Origin: Pseudomonadota bacterium
Lineage (GTDB): Bacteria; Pseudomonadota; Gammaproteobacteria; Burkholderiales; Burkholderiaceae_C
Direction: 5' to 3'
DNA length: 7,380 bases
NCBI GenBank assembly: GCA_021798395.1
Contig: JAJZHS010000121.1
Location: 1 to 7,380 of the forward strand
The notes beneath the pieces are model-generated. The model had not been told where the DNA came from. It made no database searches and worked only from the letters and a program-made list of their open reading frames with translations. This document shows positions 1 through 6,017 of this stretch, piece after piece (position 1 is the first letter of the stretch; each line of letters opens with the position of its first letter). A program made the position numbers and the translations under genes.

Positions 1-1
1 G

Positions 2-1171
2 CCGCTGGCCGAGGCGCGCGGCGAAGTCGTCTACGGCGCCAGCTTCGTCGAGTGGTTCGCCGAGGAGGCCAAGCGGGTGTACGGCGAGACCATCCCCAGC
101 CCGGACGCGACCAAGCGCCTGCTCGTGCTGCGCCAGCCGGTCGGCGTGTGCGCGGCGATCACGCCGTGGAACTTCCCGCTGGCGATGATCACGCGCAAGG
201 TCGCGCCGGCGCTCGCGGCGGGCTGCACGGTGGTCATCAAGCCGGCCGAGCAGACTCCGCTGACCGCGCTGGCGGCGGCCGAACTGGCGCAGCGCGCCGG
301 CATGCCGCCCGGGGTCCTGAACATGCTGACCAGCGACGCTGACGGCTCGGTGGCGATCGGCAAGGCGCTGTGCGCCAGCGACACCGTGCGCCACCTGTCG
401 TTCACCGGATCGACCGAGGTCGGCCGCATCCTGATGGCGCAGTCGGCGCCGAGCATCAAGAAGCTGGCGCTGGAACTCGGCGGCAACGCGCCGTTCATCG
501 TGTTCGACGACGCCGACCTGGACGCGGCGATCGAGGGCGCGCTGGCCAGCAAGTACCGCAACGCCGGGCAGACCTGCGTGTGCGCCAACCGGCTGTACGT
601 GCAGGACGGCATCTACGACGCCTTTGTCGCGCGGCTGGCGCAGCGCGTGGCGCAGATGAAGGTCGGCAACGGCTTCGACGCCGGGGTGCAGATCGGCCCG
701 CTGATCGACGCGCCGGCGCTGGCCAAGGTGCAGCGCCACGTCGACGACGCGGTGTCCAAGGGGGCCAAGGTCTTGACCGGGGGCCACGCCATCGAGGGCT
801 CGGCCGGGCGTTTCTACGCCCCGACCGTGCTGGCCGACGCCGACGCCGGCATGCTGTGCGCGCGCGAGGAGACGTTCGGCCCGGTGGCGCCGGTGTTCCG
901 CTTCAAGACGGAAGCCGATGCCGTCGCCGCGGCCAACGCGACCGAGTTCGGCCTCGCCGCGTATTTCTTCAGCCGCGACGTCGGCCGAATCTTCCGCGTC
1001 GGCGAGGCGCTGGAGTACGGCATCGTCGGCATCAACACCGGGATCATCTCCAACGAGGTGGCGCCGTTCGGCGGTGTCAAGCAGTCGGGACTCGGACGCG
1101 AAGGATCGCACCACGGCATCGACGAGTACGTCGAGCTCAAATACATGTGCCTGGGCGACATCGACCGCTGA
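2..1171 (+). CDS. gabD: Succinate-semialdehyde dehydrogenase, NAD(P)+-dependent (5'-truncated by window)
   Basis: Aldehyde dehydrogenase that oxidises succinate semialdehyde to succinate, the last step of the GABA shunt, in the cytoplasm. The open frame is already running at base 2 (reads PLAEARGEVVYGASFVEWF), so the true start lies upstream; 389 residues are visible, and by comparison with the roughly 482-residue E. coli GabD about 95 are missing. Numbering from the first visible residue, the cofactor-binding stretch PWNFPLAMITRK is near 55-66, FTGSTEVGR near 134-142, the general-base Glu in LELGGN at 158, and the catalytic Cys in GQTCVCANR at 192, with a second Cys two residues on. EETFGPVAPVFRF and the C-terminal SGLGREGS / YVELKYMCLG segments match GabD closely rather than generic aldehyde dehydrogenases. 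A GTG at 77 is internal and not the start. The next gene begins 23 nt after its stop, suggesting cotranscription. No frameshift or missing motif is seen. Confidence 0.95.
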   Translation, partial: PLAEARGEVVYGASFVEWFAEEAKRVYGETIPSPDATKRLLVLRQPVGVCAAITPWNFPLAMITRKVAPALAAGCTVVIKPAEQTPLTALAAAELAQRAGMPPGVLNMLTSDADGSVAIGKALCASDTVRHLSFTGSTEVGRILMAQSAPSIKKLALELGGNAPFIVFDDADLDAAIEGALASKYRNAGQTCVCANRLYVQDGIYDAFVARLAQRVAQMKVGNGFDAGVQIGPLIDAPALAKVQRHVDDAVSKGAKVLTGGHAIEGSAGRFYAPTVLADADAGMLCAREETFGPVAPVFRFKTEADAVAAANATEFGLAAYFFSRDVGRIFRVGEALEYGIVGINTGIISNEVAPFGGVKQSGLGREGSHHGIDEYVELKYMCLGDIDR

Positions 1172-1194
1172 CCCGCGGTGATACGCTTGGAGGC

Positions 1195-2307
1195 ATGAAC
1201 CCGATCCTGTTCACGCCGCTGCGCGTCGGCGACCTCGACTGCCCCAACCGCATCGTCATGGCACCGCTGACGCGCTCGCGCGCCGGCCAGCCGGGCGACG
1301 TGCCGCGGGCGATGAACGCGCGCTACTACGTGCAGCGCGCAAGCGCCGGGCTGATCGTCAGCGAAGCCTCGCCGATCAGCCGCCAGGGCACCGGGTACGC
1401 GTTCACCCCGGGCATCCACACCGACGCACAGGAACAAGGCTGGCGCGGAGTGACCGACGCCGTGCACGCCGCCGGCGGGCGCATCGCGCTCCAGCTGTGG
1501 CATGTCGGCCGCATTTCGCACCACCTGCTGCAGGACGGCGGCGCCGCGCCGGTGGCGCCGTCCGCGCTGCGCAGCGAAACCGGCGAATCGTTCGTCGTGC
1601 TGCCCGAAGGGCCGCGACGCGTGCCGTGCGACACGCCGCGCGCGCTCGAGACCGACGAGATCCCGCGCATCGTCGCCGACTACGCCGCGGCCGCGCAGCG
1701 CGGCCTGCGGGCCGGTTTCGACATGCTCGAACTGCACGCGGCCAACGGCTACCTGCTGCAGCAGTTCCTGTCGACCAACAGCAACCTGCGCACCGACGCG
1801 TACGGCGGCAGCCTGGAGCGGCGCGCGCGCATCGTGCTCGACGCGCTCGACGCGCTGATCGCCGTCGCCGGTGCGCAGCGCGTCGGCGTGCGGGTGTCGC
1901 CGCATTTCCACCGCCACGACATCGCCGACGCGCAGACCGAGCCGATGCACGTGTACCTGGCCGAGCAGTTCCAGCGTCGCGGCGTGGCCTACATGCACAT
2001 TGCCGAATCGGTCTGGTCCGGCGGCCCGGCGCTGGGCGACGCATTCCGGCGCGATCTGCGCCAGGCGTTCCGCGGCCGCATCATCGTCTGCGGCGGCTAC
2101 GACGCGGCCAGCGGCGCCGCGCGCATCGAACAGGGGCTGGCCGACGCCGTCGCGTTCGGCCGCAGCTTCATCGCCAACCCCGACCTGGTCGCGCGCATCC
2201 GTTCCGGCGCCGGGCTGAACAAGCCCGATCCGACCACCTTCTACGGCGGCGGCGAAGCCGGCTACCTGGACTATCCGAGCCTGGACGAAGCCCCGCACGC
2301 CGCCTGA
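1195..2307 (+). CDS. nemA: Old yellow enzyme family alkene reductase (NemA-like)
   Basis: FMN-dependent TIM-barrel ene-reductase of 370 residues, the usual family length, which reduces activated C=C bonds (maleimides, enones) or nitro compounds with NAD(P)H in the cytoplasm. Active-site landmarks fall at almost the same positions as in pentaerythritol tetranitrate reductase: T26 in APLTRSR, Q100 and W102 in QLWHVGR, H181/N184/Y186 in HAANGY, R233 in GVRVSP, and R324 in FGRSFIANPDLVAR. The substrate-activating pair is His/Asn, as in yeast OYE1, instead of the His/His I recall in E. coli NemA, so the exact substrate should not be copied from E. coli. The ATG is preceded by GGAG at a good distance, and the frame upstream of it is overlapped by gabD, which fixes the start. 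It lies 23 nt after gabD and 29 nt before ppnP, so an operon is likely. Family assignment is firm; the symbol is by best resemblance. Confidence 0.92.
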   Translation: MNPILFTPLRVGDLDCPNRIVMAPLTRSRAGQPGDVPRAMNARYYVQRASAGLIVSEASPISRQGTGYAFTPGIHTDAQEQGWRGVTDAVHAAGGRIALQLWHVGRISHHLLQDGGAAPVAPSALRSETGESFVVLPEGPRRVPCDTPRALETDEIPRIVADYAAAAQRGLRAGFDMLELHAANGYLLQQFLSTNSNLRTDAYGGSLERRARIVLDALDALIAVAGAQRVGVRVSPHFHRHDIADAQTEPMHVYLAEQFQRRGVAYMHIAESVWSGGPALGDAFRRDLRQAFRGRIIVCGGYDAASGAARIEQGLADAVAFGRSFIANPDLVARIRSGAGLNKPDPTTFYGGGEAGYLDYPSLDEAPHAA

Positions 2308-2336
2308 TTCCGCACCCCAGCAAGCAGAGACTTTCG

Positions 2337-2657
2337 ATGGACCATCCCGCAATCGCCGCGCGCGTGACCCCGCGCGCCAACGTCTATTTCGGCGGACGCT
2401 GCGTCAGCCACAGCCTGCAACTCGACGGCGGCGCGCGCGTCAGCGTCGGCGTGATCCTGCCCGGCGAAGTACTCACCTTCCGCACCGGCGCGCCCGAGCG
2501 CATGCAGGGTGTCGGCGGCGCATGCGCCTGGCGCATGCAGGGCGCCGCCACCTGGCAGTCCAGCGGCGAAGGCGACAGCTTCGACGTCCCCGGCGACAGC
2601 GCGTTCGAGATCCGCGTCGACGACGATCCCTACCACTACATCTGCGCGTACCTCTAG
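2337..2657 (+). CDS. ppnP: Pyrimidine/purine nucleoside phosphorylase (PpnP/YaiE, DUF1255)
   Basis: Small single-domain cupin-fold protein of 106 residues; E. coli PpnP (YaiE, about 94 residues) phosphorolyses a broad set of nucleosides to the free base and ribose-1-phosphate. Family features visible here: NVYFGGRCVSHSLQ near 15-28, the ASVGV-like segment RVSVGVILPGEVLTF near 34-48, TWQSSGEGDSFDVPGDSAFEIRV near 72-94 and the terminal YHYICAYL, which matches the SYLCRYL end of the E. coli protein. The N-terminus is about ten residues longer than in E. coli; the ATG is the first after the nemA stop and follows a weak AGAGA ribosome site, so the start is somewhat uncertain. It is the last gene of the probable gabD-nemA-ppnP run, converging on sqr. 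Confidence 0.9.
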   Translation: MDHPAIAARVTPRANVYFGGRCVSHSLQLDGGARVSVGVILPGEVLTFRTGAPERMQGVGGACAWRMQGAATWQSSGEGDSFDVPGDSAFEIRVDDDPYHYICAYL

Positions 2658-2660
2658 GAG

Positions 2661-2790
2661 GCCCGCCCCAGCCGTTCGGCCCGGAGCGTGTCACCGCCTC
2701 AGTTCCCGCCTGACGCAGAAAGCCGGAGCGTGTCACCGCCTCAGGTCCCCGCCTGACGCAGAAAGCCGGAGCGTGCAGCCCGCCCCAGCC
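2661..2790. repeat. 42/43-bp tandem repeat bracketed by 13-bp direct repeats
   Basis: Unit 1 spans 2681-2722 and unit 2 spans 2723-2765; they differ by one substitution and one inserted C. A third, 10-base partial copy (CCGGAGCGTG) follows at 2766-2775. The set lies between two identical copies of GCCCGCCCCAGCC at 2661-2673 and 2778-2790. No plausible coding frame uses it, and it sits between convergent genes. There are too few copies, and no spacers, for a CRISPR array. It may be a small minisatellite; its function is unknown. Confidence 0.8.
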
Positions 2791-2809
2791 AGGCATGCGA
2801 GCGCCCGCA

Positions 2810-2886
2810 GGGCCGCCCCAAGGGCGCGAGCAGTCCCCCCTCGGGGGGATGCGGCCGGGGTCGCCCCCGGCCGCTCAGGGGGGCCC
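2810..2886. repeat. Branched G/C palindromic intergenic element (REP-like), possible bidirectional terminator
   Basis: Three pairings can be drawn. The outer arms are GGGCCGCCCC (2810-2819) with GGGGGGCCC (2878-2886), containing one G-G mismatch. An inner hairpin pairs TCCCCC (2834-2839) with GGGGGA (2844-2849) around loop CTCG. A second inner hairpin is a perfect 10-bp stem, GCGGCCGGGG (2851-2860) with 2865-2874, around a TCGC loop. It sits between the 3' ends of ppnP and sqr, where a shared terminator would be expected, but neither strand carries a T-tract after a stem, so it is not a classical intrinsic terminator. From memory, similar G/C-rich repeats are scattered between genes in Burkholderiales. 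Confidence 0.6.
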
Positions 2887-2887
2887 T

Positions 2888-4183
2888 TCACCCCCCCGGA
2901 TGCATGACCTTGTCCTGCAGGCGCTTGAAGCCGATCAGCTTGAGCACGTACTTCTCGTAGATCGGCTCCGAGTTGCCGGTCTTCATCTTGCGCATGAAGT
3001 ACTTCTCGAACGCGATCTTGGCCAGGTGCACCCACTTGCCCGAACCGAACCAGTTGACGTCGCGCGGCGGAATCTGCGGAATCGCCGCGAACGCCGCCCC
3101 GGTCGTGCCGAAATCGGCCAGGCAGATCGCCTGCCACGTGCCCTTGTGCGTCGGCTCCTGCCCGGCGAGTTCCTCTTCCAGGTTGTGCACGATCGCGGTC
3201 ACCATCGACTCGATCATGTAGCCGGTCTTCGGCACCCCGGTGGCGACCGGGCTCGGCGCCACCGGCGGGATCGCGATGCACACGCCGGCCGCATAGATGT
3301 TCTTGTACTTGGGGCTGCGCTGGTTGGCGTCGACGATGACGAAGCCGCGCGGATTGCACAGCCCCGGCACCGCGGCCACGGCGTCGACGCCCTTGAACGC
3401 CGGCAGCATCATCGCGTGCTTGAACGGAAGTTCGTGCTTCTTCACCACGTTGCCCTGCATGTCGAGTTCGTCGACATGCAGGGTGCCGGCCTCGACCTTG
3501 GTGGTGCGCGCGTTCGTGATCCAGCGCACGTCGTGGTCGCGGAACTCGTGCTCCATGATGCCCTTGGAATCGCCGACCCCGTCCAGCCCCAGATGGCCGA
3601 TGTACGGCTCGGAGGTGACGTAGGTGATCGGAACCTTGCTGCGCATGCGCTTCTTGCGCAGTGCCGAGTCGAGGATCATCGTGTATTCGTAGGCCGGGCC
3701 GAAACAGCTCGCCCCGGGCATGGCGCCGATGATCACGGGTCCGGGGCTGTCGAGCAGCCGCTGGACGTCCTCGTAGCATTTCTCGGCGTGGTCGATCGTG
3801 CACACCGATTGGGTGTGGCCGCCATGCGGCCCGGCGCCTTCGACCTCGTCGAACATCAATTTCGGCCCGGTGGTGATCACCAGGTAGTCGTAGGCGACCT
3901 TGTCGCCGCTCTGCAGGGTGATGACGCTGGCGTCGGCGTCGATCGACGTCGCCGGCTGGCCGATGAACGCGATGCCCTTGCGCTCCAGGTACGGGGCGAT
4001 CGGAAACACTACAGTGTCGCGCGCCCGCCAGCCGACCGCGACCCAGGGGTTCGACGGCACGAACTGGAAATAGTCGACCGCATTGATCACCGTGACCTTG
4101 TGCTCGCGACCAAGCTTGGACCGCGCCTCGTAAGCCGCGGGCAGGCCGCCGATGCCGGCGCCCAGTATGACGATGTGAGCCAT
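2888..4183 (-). CDS. sqr: Sulfide:quinone oxidoreductase
   Basis: Membrane-associated FAD flavoprotein of 431 residues that oxidises sulfide to sulfane sulfur or polysulfide and passes the electrons to the quinone pool. The first FAD-binding GxGxxG is GAGIGG at 8-13, and LVITTGPK at 101-108 is the second nucleotide-fold strand. It closely resembles the A. ferrooxidans enzyme throughout (DYFQFVPSNPWV, GASCFGPAYEY, SEPYIGHLG, GYMIESMV), and the three cysteines needed there (C128, C160, C356) correspond to C128, C160 and C354 here. Further cysteines are C136, C276 and C302. The C-terminal segment WVHLAKIAFEKYFMRKMKTG (384-403) is the amphipathic region expected to seat the protein on the membrane. 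The start is set by AAGGAGGA 8 nt upstream. It is transcribed divergently from the YeeE/YedE pair, so control from the shared upstream region is likely. Flavocytochrome c sulfide dehydrogenase is a less likely alternative, as there is no export signal. Confidence 0.95.
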   Translation of the reverse strand: MAHIVILGAGIGGLPAAYEARSKLGREHKVTVINAVDYFQFVPSNPWVAVGWRARDTVVFPIAPYLERKGIAFIGQPATSIDADASVITLQSGDKVAYDYLVITTGPKLMFDEVEGAGPHGGHTQSVCTIDHAEKCYEDVQRLLDSPGPVIIGAMPGASCFGPAYEYTMILDSALRKKRMRSKVPITYVTSEPYIGHLGLDGVGDSKGIMEHEFRDHDVRWITNARTTKVEAGTLHVDELDMQGNVVKKHELPFKHAMMLPAFKGVDAVAAVPGLCNPRGFVIVDANQRSPKYKNIYAAGVCIAIPPVAPSPVATGVPKTGYMIESMVTAIVHNLEEELAGQEPTHKGTWQAICLADFGTTGAAFAAIPQIPPRDVNWFGSGKWVHLAKIAFEKYFMRKMKTGNSEPIYEKYVLKLIGFKRLQDKVMHPGG

Positions 4184-4191
4184 CTGATCGT

Positions 4192-4199
4192 TCCTCCTT
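4192..4199 (-). promoter_or_regulatory. Strong ribosome binding site of sqr
   Basis: Read on the minus strand this is AAGGAGGA, a near-perfect Shine-Dalgarno sequence placed 8 nt before the ATG at 4183. It selects that ATG over the in-frame ATG far upstream at 4294, which would add an N-terminal extension ahead of the FAD-binding strand that family members lack. Confidence 0.85.
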
Positions 4200-4334
4200 G
4201 TCGATGCTGCCTTGTCGTGGCGCGGTACGCCGCGGGGCCGTGCCGCCGGGTCGTGCCCCCTGTCGCACAAGCCAGCGAAGCATAGCGAGCACATCGCGAT
4301 GCGGCGTCGGCGCGAACCCGGGTCTGGTGCGCGC

Positions 4335-4350
4335 CTTGACTTGCGTCAAG
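4335..4350. promoter_or_regulatory. FNR/CRP-family operator candidate (CTTGAC-N4-GTCAAG)
   Basis: Perfect 6-bp inverted repeat around a TTGC spacer. The core TTGAC-N4-GTCAA has the size and symmetry of FNR/ANR/DNR boxes (consensus TTGAT-N4-ATCAA), with C/G in place of T/A at the inner position. If TAATAC at 4393-4398 is the -10 of the rightward promoter, the box centre (4342.5) would sit near -62, a usual class I activator position. The regulator is not in the window. Confidence 0.5.
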
Positions 4351-4425
4351 TTCCGCGGAACCGGTGGGTGTTTGTCCTAGGATCGTGAACCCTAATACTC
4401 CAGTGGGCATGCGGAAAAATCTATC

Positions 4426-4431
4426 TATACT
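4426..4431 (+). promoter_or_regulatory. Candidate -10 element TATACT for the YeeE/YedE operon
   Basis: TATACT differs by one base from the sigma-70 -10 consensus and lies in the most A+T-rich stretch of the intergenic region, about 85 nt before the first transporter gene. No good -35 hexamer is found 16-18 nt upstream, which would fit an activator-dependent promoter. TAATAC at 4393-4398 is an alternative -10. Confidence 0.3.
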
Positions 4432-4462
4432 GCATTCTGATCGGATATCGGCGGTTCAGCCC

Positions 4463-4519
4463 ATGATCCAGAGCAAACTCCGAGACGCCATCCAACCCGA
4501 GGAACGCATACCCCGATGA
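4463..4519 (+). other. 18-codon upstream mini-ORF overlapping the transporter start by ATGA
   Basis: Reads MIQSKLRDAIQPEERIPR and stops at TGA 4517-4519, sharing bases with the ATG of the next gene at 4516-4518. The ATGA arrangement would allow translational coupling. There is no strong Shine-Dalgarno sequence before its ATG and no run of one amino acid as in classical attenuation leaders, so it may be chance. Not called as a gene. Confidence 0.2.
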
Positions 4520-5022
4520 AACGTCCCCTTCCGCTGTGGAATCCTTACGCCGCCGGCATCGTGCTCGGCCTGGGCCTGCTGGTGACTTTCGTCGTCACCG
4601 GCAACGGCTACGGCGCCACCGGGGCGACGACGCGCGCCACCGCGGTGATCGCCGGCCACCTGGCGCCGTCGCTGGTCGCCCCGCACACCTATCTGCACGG
4701 CTCGTACGTGGCCGGCATGAACGCGTGGATCGTCTGGGAAGTCCTCGGCATGGCGATCGGCGCGCTGATCGCCAGCCTGCTGGCCGGGCGCTTCCGCTTC
4801 GAGATCGACGGCCCGCGGCGCACCGGCAGCGGCGCGCGGCTGGCGCTGGCGCTGTTCGGCGGCGCCGCTTCGGGACTGGGCGCGCGGCTGGCGCTGGGCT
4901 GCACCAGCGGGCTCGGCCTGTCGGGCGCAGCGGTGCTCGCCGCCTCGGGGTTCCTGTTCCTGATCGGATTTTTCATCGCCGGCGCGCTGTTCGGCACCCT
5001 GACCAAAGGACTGTGGAAATGA
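4516..5022 (+). CDS. YeeE/YedE family transporter, first half (sulfur compound transport)
   Basis: Integral inner-membrane protein of 168 residues with hydrophobic segments near 12-28, 66-90, 107-127 and 138-162. The family signature GARLALGCTSG falls at 122-132, with the conserved Cys at 129. Full-length YeeE/YedE (TsuA) imports thiosulfate by relaying it along conserved cysteines; here the two halves are separate genes, the arrangement often named PmpA/PmpB. The ATG is preceded by GAGGAA at 4499-4504, a rather long 11-nt spacing. The stop overlaps the next start by ATGA, so the halves are translationally coupled and probably made in equal amounts for a heteromeric carrier. Placement opposite sqr supports a reduced-sulfur substrate; the substrate and direction are inferred from the family, not visible in the sequence. 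Confidence 0.88.
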   Translation: MKRPLPLWNPYAAGIVLGLGLLVTFVVTGNGYGATGATTRATAVIAGHLAPSLVAPHTYLHGSYVAGMNAWIVWEVLGMAIGALIASLLAGRFRFEIDGPRRTGSGARLALALFGGAASGLGARLALGCTSGLGLSGAAVLAASGFLFLIGFFIAGALFGTLTKGLWK

Positions 5023-5609
5023 GCCTGCCTCTCGGTGATACGGGTCCGGTGTCCGGAATCCTGCTCGGCCTGGTGTTTGGATTCGCGCTGGAGAACGCCG
5101 GCTTCGGCAGCAGCTGCAAGCTGACCGCGCAACTGCGCTTCCAGGACTGGGCCGTGTTCAAGGTGATGTTCACCGCGATCATCGTCGCCTCCGGCGGCCT
5201 GTACCTGCTGCAGGCCGCCGGCATGGTCGACGTGACCCGCGATCTGTTCGTGCCGTCGGTATTCCTCTGGGGGAGTTCGATCGGCGGGGTGCTGATCGGC
5301 GCGGGCATGGCGCTGGGCGGGTACTGCCCCGGAACCTCGGTGGTCGCGCTGTTCTCGGGCAAACTCGACGGGCTGCTGTTCCTGTTCGGAATCGGCCTGG
5401 GCACGCTGGTGTTCAACGCCCTGTCGACGCAGCTCGAAGGCTGGGCCTGGAAACAGGTCGGCCCGGACTCGCTGACGCTGCCGCAACTGTTGCATCTTCC
5501 GGCCTGGCTGGTCTGGGCGCTGCTGCTGGCGGTGCTGCTTGCGATCGGCTTCCTGACGCGCGCCGCGCGCGCGCCGGACGCCGGGGCGATGGCTGCGCAA
5601 CGCGGCTGA
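5019..5609 (+). CDS. YeeE/YedE family transporter, second half (sulfur compound transport)
   Basis: Integral membrane protein of 196 residues, partner of the gene before it. Hydrophobic segments lie near 10-24, 48-66, 83-101, 113-135 and 161-180. It carries the two Cys motifs expected of this half: ENAGFGSSCKL (C33) and GGYCPGTS (C103). Together with C129 of the partner these would form the cysteine relay described for thiosulfate uptake by YeeE. The start overlaps the upstream stop as ATGA, with AAAGGA at 5005-5010 as ribosome site. The C-terminal tail (RAARAPDAGAMAAQRG) is Ala/Arg-rich and probably cytoplasmic by the positive-inside rule. A 12-bp palindrome follows directly after the stop. 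The family call is firm; thiosulfate as substrate is inference. Confidence 0.88.
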   Translation: MSLPLGDTGPVSGILLGLVFGFALENAGFGSSCKLTAQLRFQDWAVFKVMFTAIIVASGGLYLLQAAGMVDVTRDLFVPSVFLWGSSIGGVLIGAGMALGGYCPGTSVVALFSGKLDGLLFLFGIGLGTLVFNALSTQLEGWAWKQVGPDSLTLPQLLHLPAWLVWALLLAVLLAIGFLTRAARAPDAGAMAAQRG

Positions 5610-5721
5610 CGCAGCGCTGCGCAGGCATGCCCGCGCACACTATATCCGTGCATAGTGATGTAGCGCTTTTGAAGCGCTTTCAGGCGCACGGTTTCGCTTT
5701 TGTCGTTCACTTTGGAGTGTC
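5610..5721. promoter_or_regulatory. Palindrome-rich spacer upstream of the NPCAP peptide gene
   Basis: Three symmetric elements occur in 112 nt. CGCAGCGCTGCG (5610-5621) is a perfect palindrome directly after the transporter stop. CACTAT-N8-ATAGTG (5638-5657) is a perfect inverted repeat typical of an operator half-site pair. AGCGCTT-TTG-AAGCGCT (5662-5678) is a 7-bp hairpin followed by TTC, a weak terminator or a second operator. The segment is richer in A+T than its surroundings and probably holds the promoter of the small gene, though no confident -35/-10 pair is seen. Confidence 0.45.
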
Positions 5722-5979
5722 ATGATGGCTCAGAACCGAATCAAACTTTCCCGCGCCGTGCCGCTTCTGGCGCTGGCCGCAGCGGTCGTTTCGCCGATGC
5801 CGCAGGCCCTGAACCGCGTGGCGCCGGCCCCGGTCGCGCAGGCCGCGGGCAATCCGTGCGCGCCGAGCAATCCCTGCGCCCCCGCCGCCGGCAACGGCAA
5901 GCAAAAGGCCGGCAACCCCTGCGCGCCGGCGGCGTCGAAGAAGCACAAGTCGGGCAACCCCTGCGCGCCGGCGAACTGA
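5722..5979 (+). CDS. Small exported protein with four NPCAP motifs, function unknown
   Basis: Not recognised as a named family. It is an 85-residue product (84 if the second ATG, at 5725, is used; GGAG at 5714-5717 is 7 nt from the second and 4 nt from the first, favouring the second). A basic N-terminus (NRIKLSR) and hydrophobic AVPLLALAAAVV form a signal peptide, with possible cleavage after AQA near 39-42. The mature part is essentially four NPCAP motifs at 44-48, 50-54, 65-69 and 79-83, separated by Gly/Ala/Lys-rich linkers (GNGKQKAG, ASKKHKSG). It therefore has four cysteines (46, 52, 67, 81), each in the same context, and almost no other hydrophobic residues, so it is unlikely to fold alone. 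A 21-bp stretch is identical at 5911-5931 and 5953-5973, showing recent repeat duplication. Regularly spaced thiols in the periplasm beside sulfur genes suggest metal binding or sulfur carrying; this is inference. Confidence 0.8.
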   Translation: MMAQNRIKLSRAVPLLALAAAVVSPMPQALNRVAPAPVAQAAGNPCAPSNPCAPAAGNGKQKAGNPCAPAASKKHKSGNPCAPAN

Positions 5980-6017
5980 CCCCGCGCAACCCGCACCGCA
6001 GCGCTGCACAGCGATCA

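Larger units (their letters stand above)
4184..4515. promoter_or_regulatory. Divergent regulatory region between sqr and the YeeE/YedE genes
   Basis: About 330 bases without a convincing protein gene. The part next to sqr (4200-4330) is as GC-rich as the coding DNA. The part next to the transporter genes (4370-4450) is clearly richer in A+T, as expected of a promoter. The stretch holds an FNR/CRP-type palindrome, candidate -10 hexamers for the rightward transcript, a possible leftward -10 (TATGCT, read on the minus strand from 4284 to 4279), and an 18-codon mini-ORF. The leftward hexamer would put the palindrome near -70 relative to an sqr start site. All promoter placements are by eye. Confidence 0.6.

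Noticed and set aside
814..2352. Long open frame on the minus strand across gabD, nemA and the start of ppnP
   Set aside because: It is antisense to three well-recognised genes, and its translation is rich in Arg/Ala/Val/Gly without any motif, as expected from GC-rich third positions.
2681..2775. Possible CRISPR array or attachment site
   Set aside because: The repeats are directly adjacent with no unique spacers, there are only two full copies, and no integrase, cas or tRNA gene lies nearby.
2795..4285. Plus-strand open frame of about 496 codons antisense to sqr
   Set aside because: It is fully opposite a clear SQR gene with conserved FAD and Cys motifs; the product is a low-complexity His/Asp/Arg/Val mixture with no family features.
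2888..4294. sqr start at the upstream in-frame ATG (4294)
   Set aside because: It would add 37 residues rich in Arg/Cys/His before the FAD-binding strand; the ATG at 4183 has an AAGGAGGA site 8 nt away and matches the family N-terminus.
2733..4349. Second minus-strand frame of about 538 codons over sqr
   Set aside because: It is a frame-shifted shadow of sqr, Arg/Gly-rich, with no match to known motifs.
4198..4380. 60-codon plus-strand open frame in the sqr upstream region
   Set aside because: Its ATG overlaps the sqr ribosome site region, it has no Shine-Dalgarno of its own, its composition is Arg/Gly/Cys-rich without a recognisable domain, and it runs through the FNR-type palindrome.
5700..6017. 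Longer N-terminus for the His-rich protein using the open frame upstream of 6018
   Set aside because: The extension would overlap the entire NPCAP gene in another frame, and its translation is Arg/Gly/Ala low complexity; no start with a ribosome site was seen there.
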